A stretch of DNA of 46,988 nt from Brevibacterium luteolum (lineage in GTDB: Bacteria > Actinomycetota > Actinomycetes > Actinomycetales > Brevibacteriaceae). Position 1 is the stretch's first letter. Every line of letters begins with the position of its first letter. The translations under genes and the position numbers were made by a program. Below, in pieces: positions 15,871 to 25,545 of the stretch. The notes below the pieces were generated by a model. The model was not told the origin of the DNA, ran no database searches, and saw only the letters and a program-made list of their open reading frames with translations. Location: NCBI RefSeq assembly GCF_013004595.1, contig NZ_JABEMC010000013.1, positions 1-46,988 on the forward strand. The letters run 5' to 3'.

Positions 15871-18800
15871 ATGTCTGATTCCCGGCCCGGCCGCCGGCGC
15901 CGCGGCGCGCGCTCGCGCAGCGACCGCCCGCATCGCCCCTCCAAACGACAGCACGCCGAACGCGCTGCTGCCCGCCAGGCTGCCCGCGCCGGTCTCGACA
16001 TCGCCATCACCTATCCGGCCGAACTGCCCGTCAGCGAACACCGCGACGAGATCGCCGAGGCGATCCGTGAGAATCAGGTTGTCATCATCGCCGGTGAGAC
16101 CGGCTCGGGAAAGACCACCCAGATACCGAAGATCTGCCTCGAACTCGGGTACGGCATCACCGGGCTCATCGGCCACACCCAGCCCCGCCGCATCGCCGCT
16201 CGCGCAGTCGCCTCCCGCCTGGCCGACGAACTCGACCAGGAACTCGGCACCGGCATCGGCTACCAGGTCCGGTTCACCTCCCAGGTCGCCGACGCCACCC
16301 GCGTCAAAGTCATGACCGATGGCATCCTGCTCGCCGAACTCCAGCACGATCGGCAACTGCGCGACTACGAAGTCATCATCATCGACGAGGCCCACGAACG
16401 CAGCCTCAACATCGACTTCCTGCTCGGCTCGCTCGCCCGGCTGCTGCCGACCCGCCCGGATCTCAAGGTCATCATCACCTCGGCGACGATCGACCCGGAA
16501 TCCTTCGCCGAGCACTTCGCCTCGCCGGACGGCCCGGCACCGATCATCAGCGTCTCCGGACGCACCTACCCCGTCGAGGTCCGCTACCGGCCGCTGGCCG
16601 ATGACACCGCCAGCGACGACGATCCCGACGGGCCCGGCGCCGACGGCGACTACGAAGCAGGTGCTGCCGACCAGACGGAGGGGATCCTCACCGCCGTCGA
16701 CGAACTCGCCCGCGAAGCCCCCGGCGACATCCTCGTCTTCCTCTCCGGCGAACGCGAGATCCGCGACACCGCAGACGCACTCGGCGCCCACCTGCAGAAG
16801 AAGGGTCCGAGGTTCGCTCAGTGGGAGGTCATCCCGCTGTTCGCCCGGCTGTCGTCTGCCGAACAGCAGCGGGTGTTCGCACCCCATGACCGGCCGCGGA
16901 TCGTGCTGGCCACCAATGTCGCCGAGACCTCGCTGACGGTGCCCGGCATCAAATACGTCATCGACGCCGGCACTGCCCGCATCTCGCGGTATTCCAACCG
17001 CACGAAGGTCCAGCGGCTGCCGATCGAACGCGTCTCCCAGGCCTCAGCCAACCAGCGCATGGGCCGCTGCGGGCGCACGAGCGACGGCATCTGCATCCGC
17101 CTGTACTCCGAAGACGATTTCGAGGCCCGCCCCGAGTTCACCGACCCGGAGATCCTGCGCACCAACCTCGCCAGCGTCATCCTGCAGATGATCTCGCTGG
17201 GCTTCGCGTACACCGAAGCCGATATCACCTCATTCCCCTTCCTCACCCCACCCGAGTCGAAGGCCGTGCGCGACGGCCGCGTGCTGCTCGGCGAACTCGG
17301 GGCGACGCGCACCGATGAGACCGGGCGGATCCGGCTGACGAAGATCGGCCGGCTGCTCGCCAAACTGCCGATCGACCCGAGGCTTGCCCGCATGGTGCTC
17401 GCCGGCGCCGAGGCCGGGTGCGGCGGCGAAGTCGCCGTCATCGTCGCGGGCCTGTCCATCCAGGACCCGCGCGAACGCCCGGCTGAGGTGCGCGCCCAAG
17501 CCGATGAGCTCCACGCCCGCTTCACCGACCCGCACAGCGACTTCCTCACCCTGCTCAACCTGTGGAACCACCTGGCCGACAACGCCGCCGCCCTGTCGTC
17601 ATCGAAGTTCCGCAAACTGTGCAAGGCCGAGTTCATCAACTTCGTGCGCGTGCGCGAATGGCAGGACCTCGTCACCCAGCTGCGCCACCTCCTCGGGGGT
17701 GTGGGCGTCAAGATCGACCGCTCCCGCTGGCGGCCCGGCAGTGGCGATGACACCAACACGCGTGCTGGCGGCCGGTCCCGAGGCGGCGGCCGCGACGGCA
17801 GGAAGGGCGCGCCGAGTGCCCCGGAGGGGATGGATCCGCATGCCGTGGCCATCCACCGGGCGCTGCTGACCGGCCTGCTGTCGATGATCGGGGCCCGGGC
17901 ACCGGAACCCAAGCCCCGGCCCGGTGAGCGCCGGCCCAAGCGCCGCGGCTACGACTACCAGGGCGCACGCGGCACGAAGTTCCAGATCTTCCCCGGTTCC
18001 GGGCTGTTCAAGTCCGCGCCCGAGGTCGTCGTCGCCGCCGAACTGGTTGAAACCTCCCGGCTGTGGGCCCGGACGGTCGCCGCTGTCGAACCGGAGTGGA
18101 TCGTCGAGGCCGCAGGCGAGCTCGTCACCCGCCAGCACTCCGAACCGCACTGGTCGAAGAAGGGCGGGCAGGCGATGGCCTATGAGCGGATCTCGCTCTA
18201 CGGCGTCACCCTCATCTCCGATCAGCGCATCGGCTACGGGCGCATCGACCCGGAAGCCGCCCGCGACATGTTCATCCGGCGCGCCCTCATCGACGGGGAG
18301 TGGAATGACCGCCACCCGTTCCTGGGCCGCAACGCCCAGGCCATCGACGAGGCCGAGCGACTCGCCTCCCGGATGCGCGACCACCGCCTGCTGGCCGAAG
18401 ACGATGTGCTCTTCGACTTCTACGACAACCGGCTGCCAACCACCATCATCTCCGGAGCTCACTTCAACTCCTGGTGGAAGAAGAAGCGCCGCAGCGAACC
18501 CGAGTTCCTCGACATCGACCCCGAGGCGCTGCTCGCCGACGATTCGGCCGATATGTCCGCCAGGGCCGCCAGCGACTTCCCGCTCACCTGGGCGCTGCCG
18601 GACGGTTCGGAGGCGAAGCTGCACTACGCCTACGCTCCTGGTCAGGCGACCGACGGCGTGACCGTCGAACTTCCCGCCGCTGCGCTCGCCGACGTCGACA
18701 CCGACGTGTTCACCTGGCAGGTGCCGGGCCTGCGGCATGAGCTCGTCACCGCGCTCATCCGCTCCCTGCCGAAGGCCAAGCGCCGCTACTTCGTGCCCGC

Positions 18801-20001
18801 CCCCGATGTCGCCACCGACATTCTTAACGTGCTCGAACCCTACGCCGGCCGGCTGCCTGAGGTGCTCGCCGCCGAACTCACCGCCCGCGCCGGCGGGGGA
18901 GAGCTCACCGACCTCGTCCCGATCACCGTCAATGCCAGTGATTTCGATACCGGCCGGCTGCCGGCCCACCTCGTCATGGAGTTCACCACCCGTCACGGGG
19001 GGAAGACGAGCCAGCCGACCCGCGATCCCCGCCAGCTCACCGCCTCGGCCGCGGCACCGAAACCGGCCGAGAAGGCTGCACAGAAGACGACTTTCACAGA
19101 GCGAACCGGGATCCGCACCTGGGATTTCACCCTCGACACCCGGCCAGTGCCCACCGGAAAGGAGACCGAGGTCCACCCCGGCCTGCGCGATGATCGCGAC
19201 GCCGTTGCCATCACCGCGTTCTCAACCGCTGAAGAGGCCGCCCGCCGCACCCGGGCCGGGCTCATCCGGCTGCTCGTCATCGCCTTGAAATCGCGCATCG
19301 ACTACATCGCCGAGCACCTGTCGACGAACGAAAAGCTCGTGCTCGCCGGGCATGCGAAGACCGGATTCGGGGCAGCGACTCCACAGGCACGGCCCGACCT
19401 GCTCGGCTCGTGCGCCCGGATCGCCGCCGACCGGCTGCTCGGCTCCGATACGACCGTGCGCACCCGCGAGGAGTTCGACACCGTGTTCCGGCGGGTCGAT
19501 GCCGGGTTTATCACCGAGGCAACCCGAGCTGTCGGCCTCGTCGTCGACATCCTCACCCGTGCGACCGCTGTCGACAAGGCGATCAGTGCGGCCTCCTCGC
19601 TCACGCTTGTCCAACAGCTGGCCGATGTGCGCAGTTGGCTCATCGACCTCATGACCGCCGATGTCTTCGAGATCACCGACGCGGCAGCACTCGCCCGCTT
19701 CCCGGTGTACCTGCAGGCAGCCGAACACCGGGTGGCGAAGATGCAGGAGAGTCCCGCCCGTGACCGGCAGCTCATGGACCGCATCAGCGTGGTGGCGGGC
19801 AAGGTCGAACAGGCGCTGACCAAGGCGTTCCCGAACCTGGCGGATCTGCCGGTTCCGGTCCAGGCGGCCGGCGTGCCCGCTGACTGGGCTGCGGTGCTGT
19901 GGTCAGTTGAGGAGCTGCGCATCTCCTACTTCGCCCAGCACCTGCCGACCGCCCACCCAGTCAGCGACACCCGGATCCACAAGGCGCTCGCGGCGCTGTA
20001 G
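15871..20001 (+). CDS. hrpA: ATP-dependent RNA helicase HrpA
   Basis: The product has 1376 residues. Order of domains: a basic N-terminal 30 residues; helicase domain 1 with GETGSGKT at 75-82, TQPRRIAAR, DEAH at about 172-175 and SAT; helicase domain 2 with TNVAETSLTVPGIKYVIDAG and QRMGRCGR (motif VI); the winged-helix and ratchet region; and the long C-terminal DUF3418 region that defines bacterial HrpA. An Arg/Gly-rich insertion (GGRSRGGGRDGRKG) lies near residue 640. HrpA rescues collided ribosomes or processes mRNA. Length is normal for actinobacterial HrpA. A ggtgggg ribosome-binding site lies upstream. It appears to be transcribed alone. Confidence 0.95.
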   Translation: MSDSRPGRRRRGARSRSDRPHRPSKRQHAERAAARQAARAGLDIAITYPAELPVSEHRDEIAEAIRENQVVIIAGETGSGKTTQIPKICLELGYGITGLIGHTQPRRIAARAVASRLADELDQELGTGIGYQVRFTSQVADATRVKVMTDGILLAELQHDRQLRDYEVIIIDEAHERSLNIDFLLGSLARLLPTRPDLKVIITSATIDPESFAEHFASPDGPAPIISVSGRTYPVEVRYRPLADDTASDDDPDGPGADGDYEAGAADQTEGILTAVDELAREAPGDILVFLSGEREIRDTADALGAHLQKKGPRFAQWEVIPLFARLSSAEQQRVFAPHDRPRIVLATNVAETSLTVPGIKYVIDAGTARISRYSNRTKVQRLPIERVSQASANQRMGRCGRTSDGICIRLYSEDDFEARPEFTDPEILRTNLASVILQMISLGFAYTEADITSFPFLTPPESKAVRDGRVLLGELGATRTDETGRIRLTKIGRLLAKLPIDPRLARMVLAGAEAGCGGEVAVIVAGLSIQDPRERPAEVRAQADELHARFTDPHSDFLTLLNLWNHLADNAAALSSSKFRKLCKAEFINFVRVREWQDLVTQLRHLLGGVGVKIDRSRWRPGSGDDTNTRAGGRSRGGGRDGRKGAPSAPEGMDPHAVAIHRALLTGLLSMIGARAPEPKPRPGERRPKRRGYDYQGARGTKFQIFPGSGLFKSAPEVVVAAELVETSRLWARTVAAVEPEWIVEAAGELVTRQHSEPHWSKKGGQAMAYERISLYGVTLISDQRIGYGRIDPEAARDMFIRRALIDGEWNDRHPFLGRNAQAIDEAERLASRMRDHRLLAEDDVLFDFYDNRLPTTIISGAHFNSWWKKKRRSEPEFLDIDPEALLADDSADMSARAASDFPLTWALPDGSEAKLHYAYAPGQATDGVTVELPAAALADVDTDVFTWQVPGLRHELVTALIRSLPKAKRRYFVPAPDVATDILNVLEPYAGRLPEVLAAELTARAGGGELTDLVPITVNASDFDTGRLPAHLVMEFTTRHGGKTSQPTRDPRQLTASAAAPKPAEKAAQKTTFTERTGIRTWDFTLDTRPVPTGKETEVHPGLRDDRDAVAITAFSTAEEAARRTRAGLIRLLVIALKSRIDYIAEHLSTNEKLVLAGHAKTGFGAATPQARPDLLGSCARIAADRLLGSDTTVRTREEFDTVFRRVDAGFITEATRAVGLVVDILTRATAVDKAISAASSLTLVQQLADVRSWLIDLMTADVFEITDAAALARFPVYLQAAEHRVAKMQESPARDRQLMDRISVVAGKVEQALTKAFPNLADLPVPVQAAGVPADWAAVLWSVEELRISYFAQHLPTAHPVSDTRIHKALAAL

Positions 20002-20061
20002 GTCTGGACGGGGTCCGATCGCATCAGGCAGGATCAGACCGGCGGAATCAGACACGCGAGA

Positions 20062-20442
20062 TCAGAGGGGCGGGCCGGAGGTGTAGCCGAGCAGCACCCA
20101 GCTCAGCGGCAGCGCACCAGCACAGGCGATCGCCCCGAGCGCCCAGCCGATCCGCCACTTCCAGGTGCGGTGTTTGAACCCGCGCCACAGGCACACGATC
20201 GCGCCGATGAGACCGGCTGCGCCCAGCAGCGTCATGATGCCCAGGCCCAGGATGTTCAGCGCCGAGGTGCCCATGAGGATGACGTAGTAGGCGATCTGGC
20301 CGACCATGAGCGAGAACCGCAGTGACAGCCACACGAGCGGAAATGAGACGATTGCAGCGATGAGAAGCGGGAGTGCTTTGATGAGTCTGTCCCGACGCTC
20401 GGGGTCGCGGGCGACCTGCGAGTACTCGGAGTGCTGGTTCAT
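20062..20442 (-). CDS. Small integral membrane protein of unknown function
   Basis: The product has 126 residues from the ATG at 20442, which has tgagga upstream. Four hydrophobic segments are visible, with short cytoplasmic basic ends (RDPERRDRLIK before the first and RGFKHRTWKWR between the third and fourth). I do not recognise the family. It is convergent with hrpA and divergent from the release factor 3 gene. Confidence 0.65.
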   Translation of the reverse strand: MNQHSEYSQVARDPERRDRLIKALPLLIAAIVSFPLVWLSLRFSLMVGQIAYYVILMGTSALNILGLGIMTLLGAAGLIGAIVCLWRGFKHRTWKWRIGWALGAIACAGALPLSWVLLGYTSGPPL

Positions 20443-20553
20443 GGAGTCCTCAGCGTCATCGGGAGAGAAACAGGTCATTGGGAGAGACAAGGAGTGAGCG
20501 CCGACCGACGTGCCGGCATCATCCCCACGGTATCGGCGCCACCCTCAAGGTAC

Positions 20554-20559
20554 TAGACT
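20554..20559 (+). promoter_or_regulatory. -10 box for leaderless prfC
   Basis: TAGACT lies seven bases before the GTG start of prfC. No ribosome-binding site lies between them, so transcription probably starts at or next to the GTG. Confidence 0.5.
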
Positions 20560-20566
20560 CTCTTGG

Positions 20567-22162
20567 GTGACTTCCACCGGTGACTACAGCTCGAAGACCA
20601 TCCGCGAACAGGCCGCCCGCAGGCGCACCTTCGCGGTCATCTCCCACCCTGACGCCGGTAAGTCGACCCTGACTGAGGCGCTGGCCCTGCACGCCCGGGT
20701 CATCGGGCAGGCCGGCGCCACCCACGGCAAGGCCGGCCGCCGGGCGACCGTGTCGGACTGGCAGAAGATGGAGCAGGAGCGCGGCATCTCGATCTCCTCA
20801 GCCGCCCTGCAGTTCGAGTACCGCGACGCCGTCCTCAACCTCATCGACACCCCCGGCCACGCCGACTTCTCCGAAGACACCTACCGGGTGCTCTCCTCGG
20901 TCGACTGCACGATCATGCTCGTCGACGCCGCCAAGGGCCTGGAGACACAGACGATGAAGCTCTTCGAAGTCTGTGCGCACCGCAACATCCCGATCATCAC
21001 CGTCATCAACAAGTGGGACCGGCCCGGTCTCGAACCGCTTGAGCTGATGGACGAGATCCGCGAACGCACCGGCATGCTGCCGACCCCGCTGACCTGGCCG
21101 GTCGGCGTCTCCGGTGACTTCCGCGGCGTGCTCAACCGGGAGGACGGCACCTACACGAAGTACACCCGCTCCGACGGCGGTGCCTCGATCGCCGGTGAGG
21201 AGACAATGGACGCCGAGGCCGCCGCAGCCCTCGAAGGCGAAGCCTTCACCACCGCCGTCGATGAGTCTGAGCTGCTGGAGATGGAGGAACAGAACCACGA
21301 CCAGGCCTCCTTCCTCGCAGCGAAGTCGACACCGGTGATGTTCGCTGCCGCGGTGCTCAACTTCGGTGTGCACAAGATCCTCGACACCCTCGTCGACCTC
21401 GCTCCCGCTGCCGAGGCGCGGGCGGACAAGGATGGGACGGACCGGCCGGTCGACGCGCCGTTCTCCGGCTTTGTGTTCAAGGTGCAGGCCGGCATGGACG
21501 CCAACCACCGCGACCGGCTGGCCTATATCCGCGTGTGCTCCGGCGTGTTCGAACGCGGCATGGTCGTCACCCATGCCTCGACCGGCAAGCCGTTCGCCAC
21601 AAAGTACGCCCAGCAGGTCTTCGGCCGCGACCGTGCCGTCATCGACGAAGCCTTCCCCGGTGACGTCGTCGGCCTCGTCAACGCCTCCGCCTTGCGGGTC
21701 GGCGACTCGCTGTACCTGGATCAGCCTGTCGAGTTCCCCGGCATCCCGACCTTCTCGCCAGAGCACTTCATGGTCATCCGCGCCAAGGACTCTTCGAAGT
21801 ACAAACAGTTCCGCCGCGGCATCGAACAGCTTGACCACGAAGGCGTCGTCCAAGTGCTGCGCTCCGACCTGCGCGGCGACCAAGCGCCCGTGCTCGGCGC
21901 GGTCGGCCCGATGCAGTTCGAGGTCGCCGAAGACCGCATGGTCCAGGAGTTCAACGCCCCCTGCCGGCTCGAGCCGCTGCCCTACACGATCGCCCGCCGC
22001 ACGACTGCGGAATGTGTGCCGACCCTGGCCCGGGAGCGCTCCGTCGAGGTGCTCTCGCGCTCCGACGGCGAACTGCTGGCACTGTTCTCCGACCGATGGC
22101 GGCTCCAGGGTGTCGAACGACAGCACCCCGAACTCGTCCTCGAACCCCTCGTCGTCTCCTGA
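20567..22162 (+). CDS. prfC: Peptide chain release factor 3
   Basis: The product has 531 residues, the normal length for RF3. The GTPase domain has G1 SHPDAGKST (26-34), G3 DTPGHADFSEDTYR and G4 NKWDR. The domain-2 and domain-3 landmarks DANHRDRLAYIRVCSG and GPMQFEVAEDRM follow. RF3 uses GTP to recycle RF1/RF2 from the ribosome after termination. The start is the GTG just after the -10 box, because the protein then begins TSTGDYSSKTIREQAARRR as expected. Upstream in-frame codons lack coding character. Confidence 0.93.
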   Translation: MTSTGDYSSKTIREQAARRRTFAVISHPDAGKSTLTEALALHARVIGQAGATHGKAGRRATVSDWQKMEQERGISISSAALQFEYRDAVLNLIDTPGHADFSEDTYRVLSSVDCTIMLVDAAKGLETQTMKLFEVCAHRNIPIITVINKWDRPGLEPLELMDEIRERTGMLPTPLTWPVGVSGDFRGVLNREDGTYTKYTRSDGGASIAGEETMDAEAAAALEGEAFTTAVDESELLEMEEQNHDQASFLAAKSTPVMFAAAVLNFGVHKILDTLVDLAPAAEARADKDGTDRPVDAPFSGFVFKVQAGMDANHRDRLAYIRVCSGVFERGMVVTHASTGKPFATKYAQQVFGRDRAVIDEAFPGDVVGLVNASALRVGDSLYLDQPVEFPGIPTFSPEHFMVIRAKDSSKYKQFRRGIEQLDHEGVVQVLRSDLRGDQAPVLGAVGPMQFEVAEDRMVQEFNAPCRLEPLPYTIARRTTAECVPTLARERSVEVLSRSDGELLALFSDRWRLQGVERQHPELVLEPLVVS

Positions 22163-22245
22163 ACCACGACCTCGGCGCCGGCACGTCGCACACGCTGGTG
22201 AACATGTGACGATCTCGTCTCTCAGGAATAGAAGATCATGCAGCT

Positions 22246-22273
22246 TTGAACCGGTCCAGGAGAGGACTAAGAT
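22246..22273 (+). promoter_or_regulatory. Housekeeping promoter upstream of inositol-1-phosphate synthase
   Basis: TTGAAC at 22246-22251 and TAAGAT at 22268-22273 are separated by 16 bp, a near-consensus sigma-70-type pair. The start codon follows about 100 bp later, leaving a long 5' leader. Confidence 0.5.
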
Positions 22274-22372
22274 GGTCATCTGTGCCTTCACAAGGGCTGT
22301 CACATCATGAACCCGCTGGGCAGGCATACCTCTTCACAATACGAAGGCGATCATCAGGAAAGGTCGACAACA

Positions 22373-23458
22373 GTGACAACTCAACCGATTCGCGTCGCAA
22401 TCGCCGGACTGGGCAACTGCGCAACGTCCCTCGTCGAAGGCGTCACGTACTACGCGGACGCTTCCCCCGAGGACACCATCCCCGGTCTCATGCACGTGAA
22501 CTTCGGTGACTACCATGTCAGCGACCTCGAGTTCGTCGCCGCCTTCGACGTCGACGAGGCCAAGGTCGGCCTCGACATCGCCGAGGCGATGCGCGCCGGA
22601 CAGAACAACACCATCAAGATCTGCGACGTCGAGAACACCGGTGTGAAGGTGCAGCGCGGCCCGACGCTCGACGGTCTCGGCCGCTACTACCGCGAAACGA
22701 TCACCGAATCCGCCGCCGAACCCGTCGACGTCGCCCAGGCGCTGCGCGATGCTCAGGCCGATGTGCTCGTGTGCTACCTGCCGGTCGGCTCCCAGGAGGC
22801 CACCGAGTACTACGCCCAGGCCTCGATCGATGCCGGCGTCGCCTTCGTCAACGCCCTGCCGGTGTTCATCGCCGGCACCAAGGAATGGGACGACAAGTTC
22901 CGTGCGGCCGGGGTGCCGATCGTCGGTGACGACATCAAGAGCCAGATCGGCGCGACGATCACCCACCGCGTCATGGCCCGCCTGTTCGAAGACCGCGGCG
23001 TCGTCCTCGACCGCACCTATCAGCTCAACGTCGGCGGCAACATGGACTTCAAGAACATGCTCGAACGCGACCGGCTGGAATCGAAGAAGATCTCCAAGAC
23101 CCAGGCGGTGACCTCGAATACGTCTGCCGAGCTGACCGACAAGGATGTCCACATCGGCCCCAGCGACTACGTGCAGTGGCTCGATGACCGCAAGTGGGCC
23201 TACGTCCGCCTCGAAGGTCGCAACTTCGGCGACGCACCCGTGTCGCTGGAGTACAAGCTGGAGGTGTGGGACTCCCCGAACTCCGCAGGCGTCATCATCG
23301 ACGCGATCCGGGCCGCCAAGATCGGCCTCGACCGCGGTGTCGGCGGTGCGCTCATCTCCGCCTCGTCCTTCTTCATGAAGTCCCCACCCGAGCAGCAGAA
23401 CGACGAACTGGCCCGCCAGGCCGTCGAGGACTTCATCGCCGGGCGCATCGAGCGCTGA
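22373..23458 (+). CDS. ino1: Inositol-1-phosphate (myo-inositol-3-phosphate) synthase
   Basis: The product has 361 residues, close to the actinobacterial enzyme. The NAD site is at the N-terminus ([16 protein letters not shown]). Conserved parts are [31 protein letters not shown] and the [11 protein letters not shown] segment near the active site, then the lysine-rich [13 protein letters not shown]. It converts glucose 6-phosphate to inositol phosphate for mycothiol and phosphatidylinositol synthesis. The GTG start has aggaaagg upstream. It is probably monocistronic, with a hairpin downstream. Confidence 0.95.
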   Translation: MTTQPIRVAIAGLGNCATSLVEGVTYYADASPEDTIPGLMHVNFGDYHVSDLEFVAAFDVDEAKVGLDIAEAMRAGQNNTIKICDVENTGVKVQRGPTLDGLGRYYRETITESAAEPVDVAQALRDAQADVLVCYLPVGSQEATEYYAQASIDAGVAFVNALPVFIAGTKEWDDKFRAAGVPIVGDDIKSQIGATITHRVMARLFEDRGVVLDRTYQLNVGGNMDFKNMLERDRLESKKISKTQAVTSNTSAELTDKDVHIGPSDYVQWLDDRKWAYVRLEGRNFGDAPVSLEYKLEVWDSPNSAGVIIDAIRAAKIGLDRGVGGALISASSFFMKSPPEQQNDELARQAVEDFIAGRIER

Positions 23459-23480
23459 ACCGGGCGCATCGAACGCTGGA
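23439..23480. repeat. 21-bp tandem duplication across the ino1 stop codon
   Basis: The first copy (23439-23459) starts ccgggcgcatcgagcgctga and contains the stop. The second copy (23460-23480) starts ccgggcgcatcgaacgctgg. They match at 18 of 20 compared positions. The second copy has lost the stop and is now non-coding. Confidence 0.7.
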
Positions 23481-23512
23481 GCGGTCGCGCGACGCGCCGC
23501 TGACCGCCATCA

Positions 23513-23540
23513 ACGGGCCCTGCTCGACGGCAGGGCCCGT
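23513..23540 (+). terminator. Terminator after ino1
   Basis: acgggccctg pairs perfectly over 10 bp with cagggcccgt across an 8-base loop, 55 bp after the ino1 stop. Confidence 0.7.
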
Positions 23541-23632
23541 CGTGGCATCCGGAGACCCGTCGGCTGGAGTGCGGACCCGGCAGTGGGGAGGGCATCGTCT
23601 GCGAATGCATCCCATGGCTGTCATTCCTGTGC

Positions 23633-23646
23633 TGTAGTAGGCTACA
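23633..23646 (+). promoter_or_regulatory. Operator-like dyad in the AbgT transporter promoter region
   Basis: TGTAG and CTACA form an inverted repeat with a 4-base spacer. It overlaps a -10-like TAGGCT about 50 bp before the AbgT-family start codon. The cognate regulator is unknown. Confidence 0.3.
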
Positions 23647-23692
23647 AGCCGCGCGTCGAACCGTCGTTGTCTCCGAGTGAAAGATCCCCGCT

Positions 23693-25357
23693 ATGTCCAC
23701 TGCAGCAGCACATCCGGGAAAGCAGAAGTCCGATGAGGACCTCAGCTGGCTGATGAAGTCGCTGGTCCTCATCGAGAAGGCCGGCAACAAGCTCCCGCAC
23801 CCCTTCTGGCTGTTCCTCAGTCTTGCCGCCATCGTCATGCTGCTGTCCTGGTGGCTTGCCAGCGCCGGCGTCTCCGCCGTCAATCCGGCAGATGACGAGG
23901 AAGTCGCCGTCGTCAACCTGCTCTCGACCGAGAGCCTGCGCGAGATCGTCTCCGGCATCACCGAAAGCTACGTCACCTTCCCTGCGCTGGGACTCGTGCT
24001 CGTCGTGCTCTTCGGTGTGGCGGTCGCTGAGCAGTCGGGTCTGTTTCCCACCATGATGCGCGCGGCCCTGTCGAACGTCTCCCCGCGGCTGGTCACCCCG
24101 GTCGTCGCTCTCGTCGGTGCGGCCGCCTCGATCGCCTCCGACGCCTCCTACATGATCGTCATCCCGCTCGGCGGGCTGGCGTTCAAGGCCGTCGGCCGCA
24201 ACCCGGTCATCGGCTGCGCGGTCGCCTACGCCGCAGTCTCCGGTGGCTACTCCGCCGCCCCGTTCGTCAACAGTCTCGATGCGATCCTCGGCGGCATCTC
24301 GACCTCTGCCTCCCACATCATCGACGAAAACTACACCGTCACCCCGGTGGCGAACCTGTACTTCAACTTCGTCTCCATGTTCGCCGTGGCGCTGGCGATC
24401 ACGCTGGTGACCGAATTGCTGCTCAACAAGCGCGGTGAGCAGATGGAGCTCACCGAAGTGAACGGCACCAGCACCACCAGCGGAGGCAACGGCTCCGGCG
24501 CCGCCGCGACCGCCGCCTCGGCAACGGCCGGCAGCGACGACGGCACCGCCGGCCGCGACGTCCAGGACCAGGACCTCTCCGCACCGGTTACCGCGTTGGA
24601 GAAGCGCGGCATACTCATCACCCTCGTCGTCGCGATCATCGGTGTGGCCGCCTGTGTCGCGATCGCGTGGCCTGAGAACTCCTTCCTGCGCGATGCCGAC
24701 GGCGGCTTCACGATGGAATCCGGGCTGATGGCCGGCATCGCCCCGATCATCGGCATGGGCTTCTTCGTCCTCGGCATCGTCTACGGCGTCGTCACCGGCA
24801 GCATCAAGCACCCCAACGATGTCCCGGAGATGATGGTCAAGGGTGTGGCCCCTTTTGTGCAGGTCCTTGTGCTGTTCTTCGCCGCCTCCCAGTTCCTGGC
24901 GCTGTTCGCGATGTCGAACCTGGGTGTCATCCTCGCGATCCGCGGTGCCGAGTTCTTCCAGAACATCGGCGCAACCACCTTCCTCATCCTCATCGGCGGC
25001 TACCTGCTCACCGCGCTCGGCGCGATGTTCATCACCTCCGGTTCAGGCCTGTGGACGCTCATGGCCCCGGTGCTTATCCCGATGTTCATGCTGCTGGGCA
25101 TCGCCCCGGAGATCACCCAGGCCGTCTACCGCATCGGCGATTCGACGACGAACATCATCTCGCCGATGAGCCCGTACTTCGTCATGATCCTCGGGTTCAT
25201 CCAGCGCTATAAGAAGGACGCCGGCATCGGCACGCTGCTGTCGCTGACGATCCCGCTGTCCTTTGCGATGTTCATCGTGTGGGGCATCCTGTTCTTCCTC
25301 TGGTGGGCCACCGGCATCCCGATGGGTCCCGGCGCGCAGACGCACTACCAGATGTGA
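23693..25357 (+). CDS. AbgT-family transporter (AbgT/MtrF-like)
   Basis: The product has 554 residues and about eleven hydrophobic segments. Family landmarks are GNKLPHPFWLF near the N-terminus, SDASYMIVIPLGGLAF, GGYSAAPFVNSLDAILGGIS and SSASH-type residues, and STTNIISPMSPYF with ITSGSGLWTLMAPV near the C-terminus. A Gly/Ser/Ala-rich linker (about 260-295) divides the two halves. AbgT and MtrF take up p-aminobenzoyl-glutamate or export sulfonamide-type compounds. The direction and substrate cannot be read here. A gtgaaag ribosome-binding site lies upstream. Confidence 0.88.
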   Translation: MSTAAAHPGKQKSDEDLSWLMKSLVLIEKAGNKLPHPFWLFLSLAAIVMLLSWWLASAGVSAVNPADDEEVAVVNLLSTESLREIVSGITESYVTFPALGLVLVVLFGVAVAEQSGLFPTMMRAALSNVSPRLVTPVVALVGAAASIASDASYMIVIPLGGLAFKAVGRNPVIGCAVAYAAVSGGYSAAPFVNSLDAILGGISTSASHIIDENYTVTPVANLYFNFVSMFAVALAITLVTELLLNKRGEQMELTEVNGTSTTSGGNGSGAAATAASATAGSDDGTAGRDVQDQDLSAPVTALEKRGILITLVVAIIGVAACVAIAWPENSFLRDADGGFTMESGLMAGIAPIIGMGFFVLGIVYGVVTGSIKHPNDVPEMMVKGVAPFVQVLVLFFAASQFLALFAMSNLGVILAIRGAEFFQNIGATTFLILIGGYLLTALGAMFITSGSGLWTLMAPVLIPMFMLLGIAPEITQAVYRIGDSTTNIISPMSPYFVMILGFIQRYKKDAGIGTLLSLTIPLSFAMFIVWGILFFLWWATGIPMGPGAQTHYQM

Positions 25358-25399
25358 CCCAGCGCCCGGTCTGCGAGGCAGTCGGTACCCGGGCCGGGG

Positions 25400-25433
25400 T
25401 GCACCCGTTGCCGAGGCGTCGGTAACGGGTGCA
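25400..25433 (+). terminator. Strong terminator hairpin after the AbgT gene
   Basis: tgcacccgtt pairs over 10 bp with aacgggtgca, and a second inner stem ccga/tcgg continues the helix across a 4-base ggcg loop. Confidence 0.7.
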
Positions 25434-25545
25434 TAACGGCTGGCCAGAGCACACTCGGCCACAGCGGCCGTACAGCTTCCTTCGGTAGACTGGCAGACAG
25501 TCGCGGACCGTGACGACAAACCAGCGATACCCGGAGGTAACACGG

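Noticed and set aside
17599..19176. 525-codon reverse-strand open frame inside hrpA
   Set aside because: It is a shadow of hrpA with low-complexity Gly/Asp/Val content and no recognisable motif.
20798..22327. 509-codon reverse-strand open frame over prfC
   Set aside because: prfC is unambiguous on the forward strand. The reverse frame has antisense composition and no family features.
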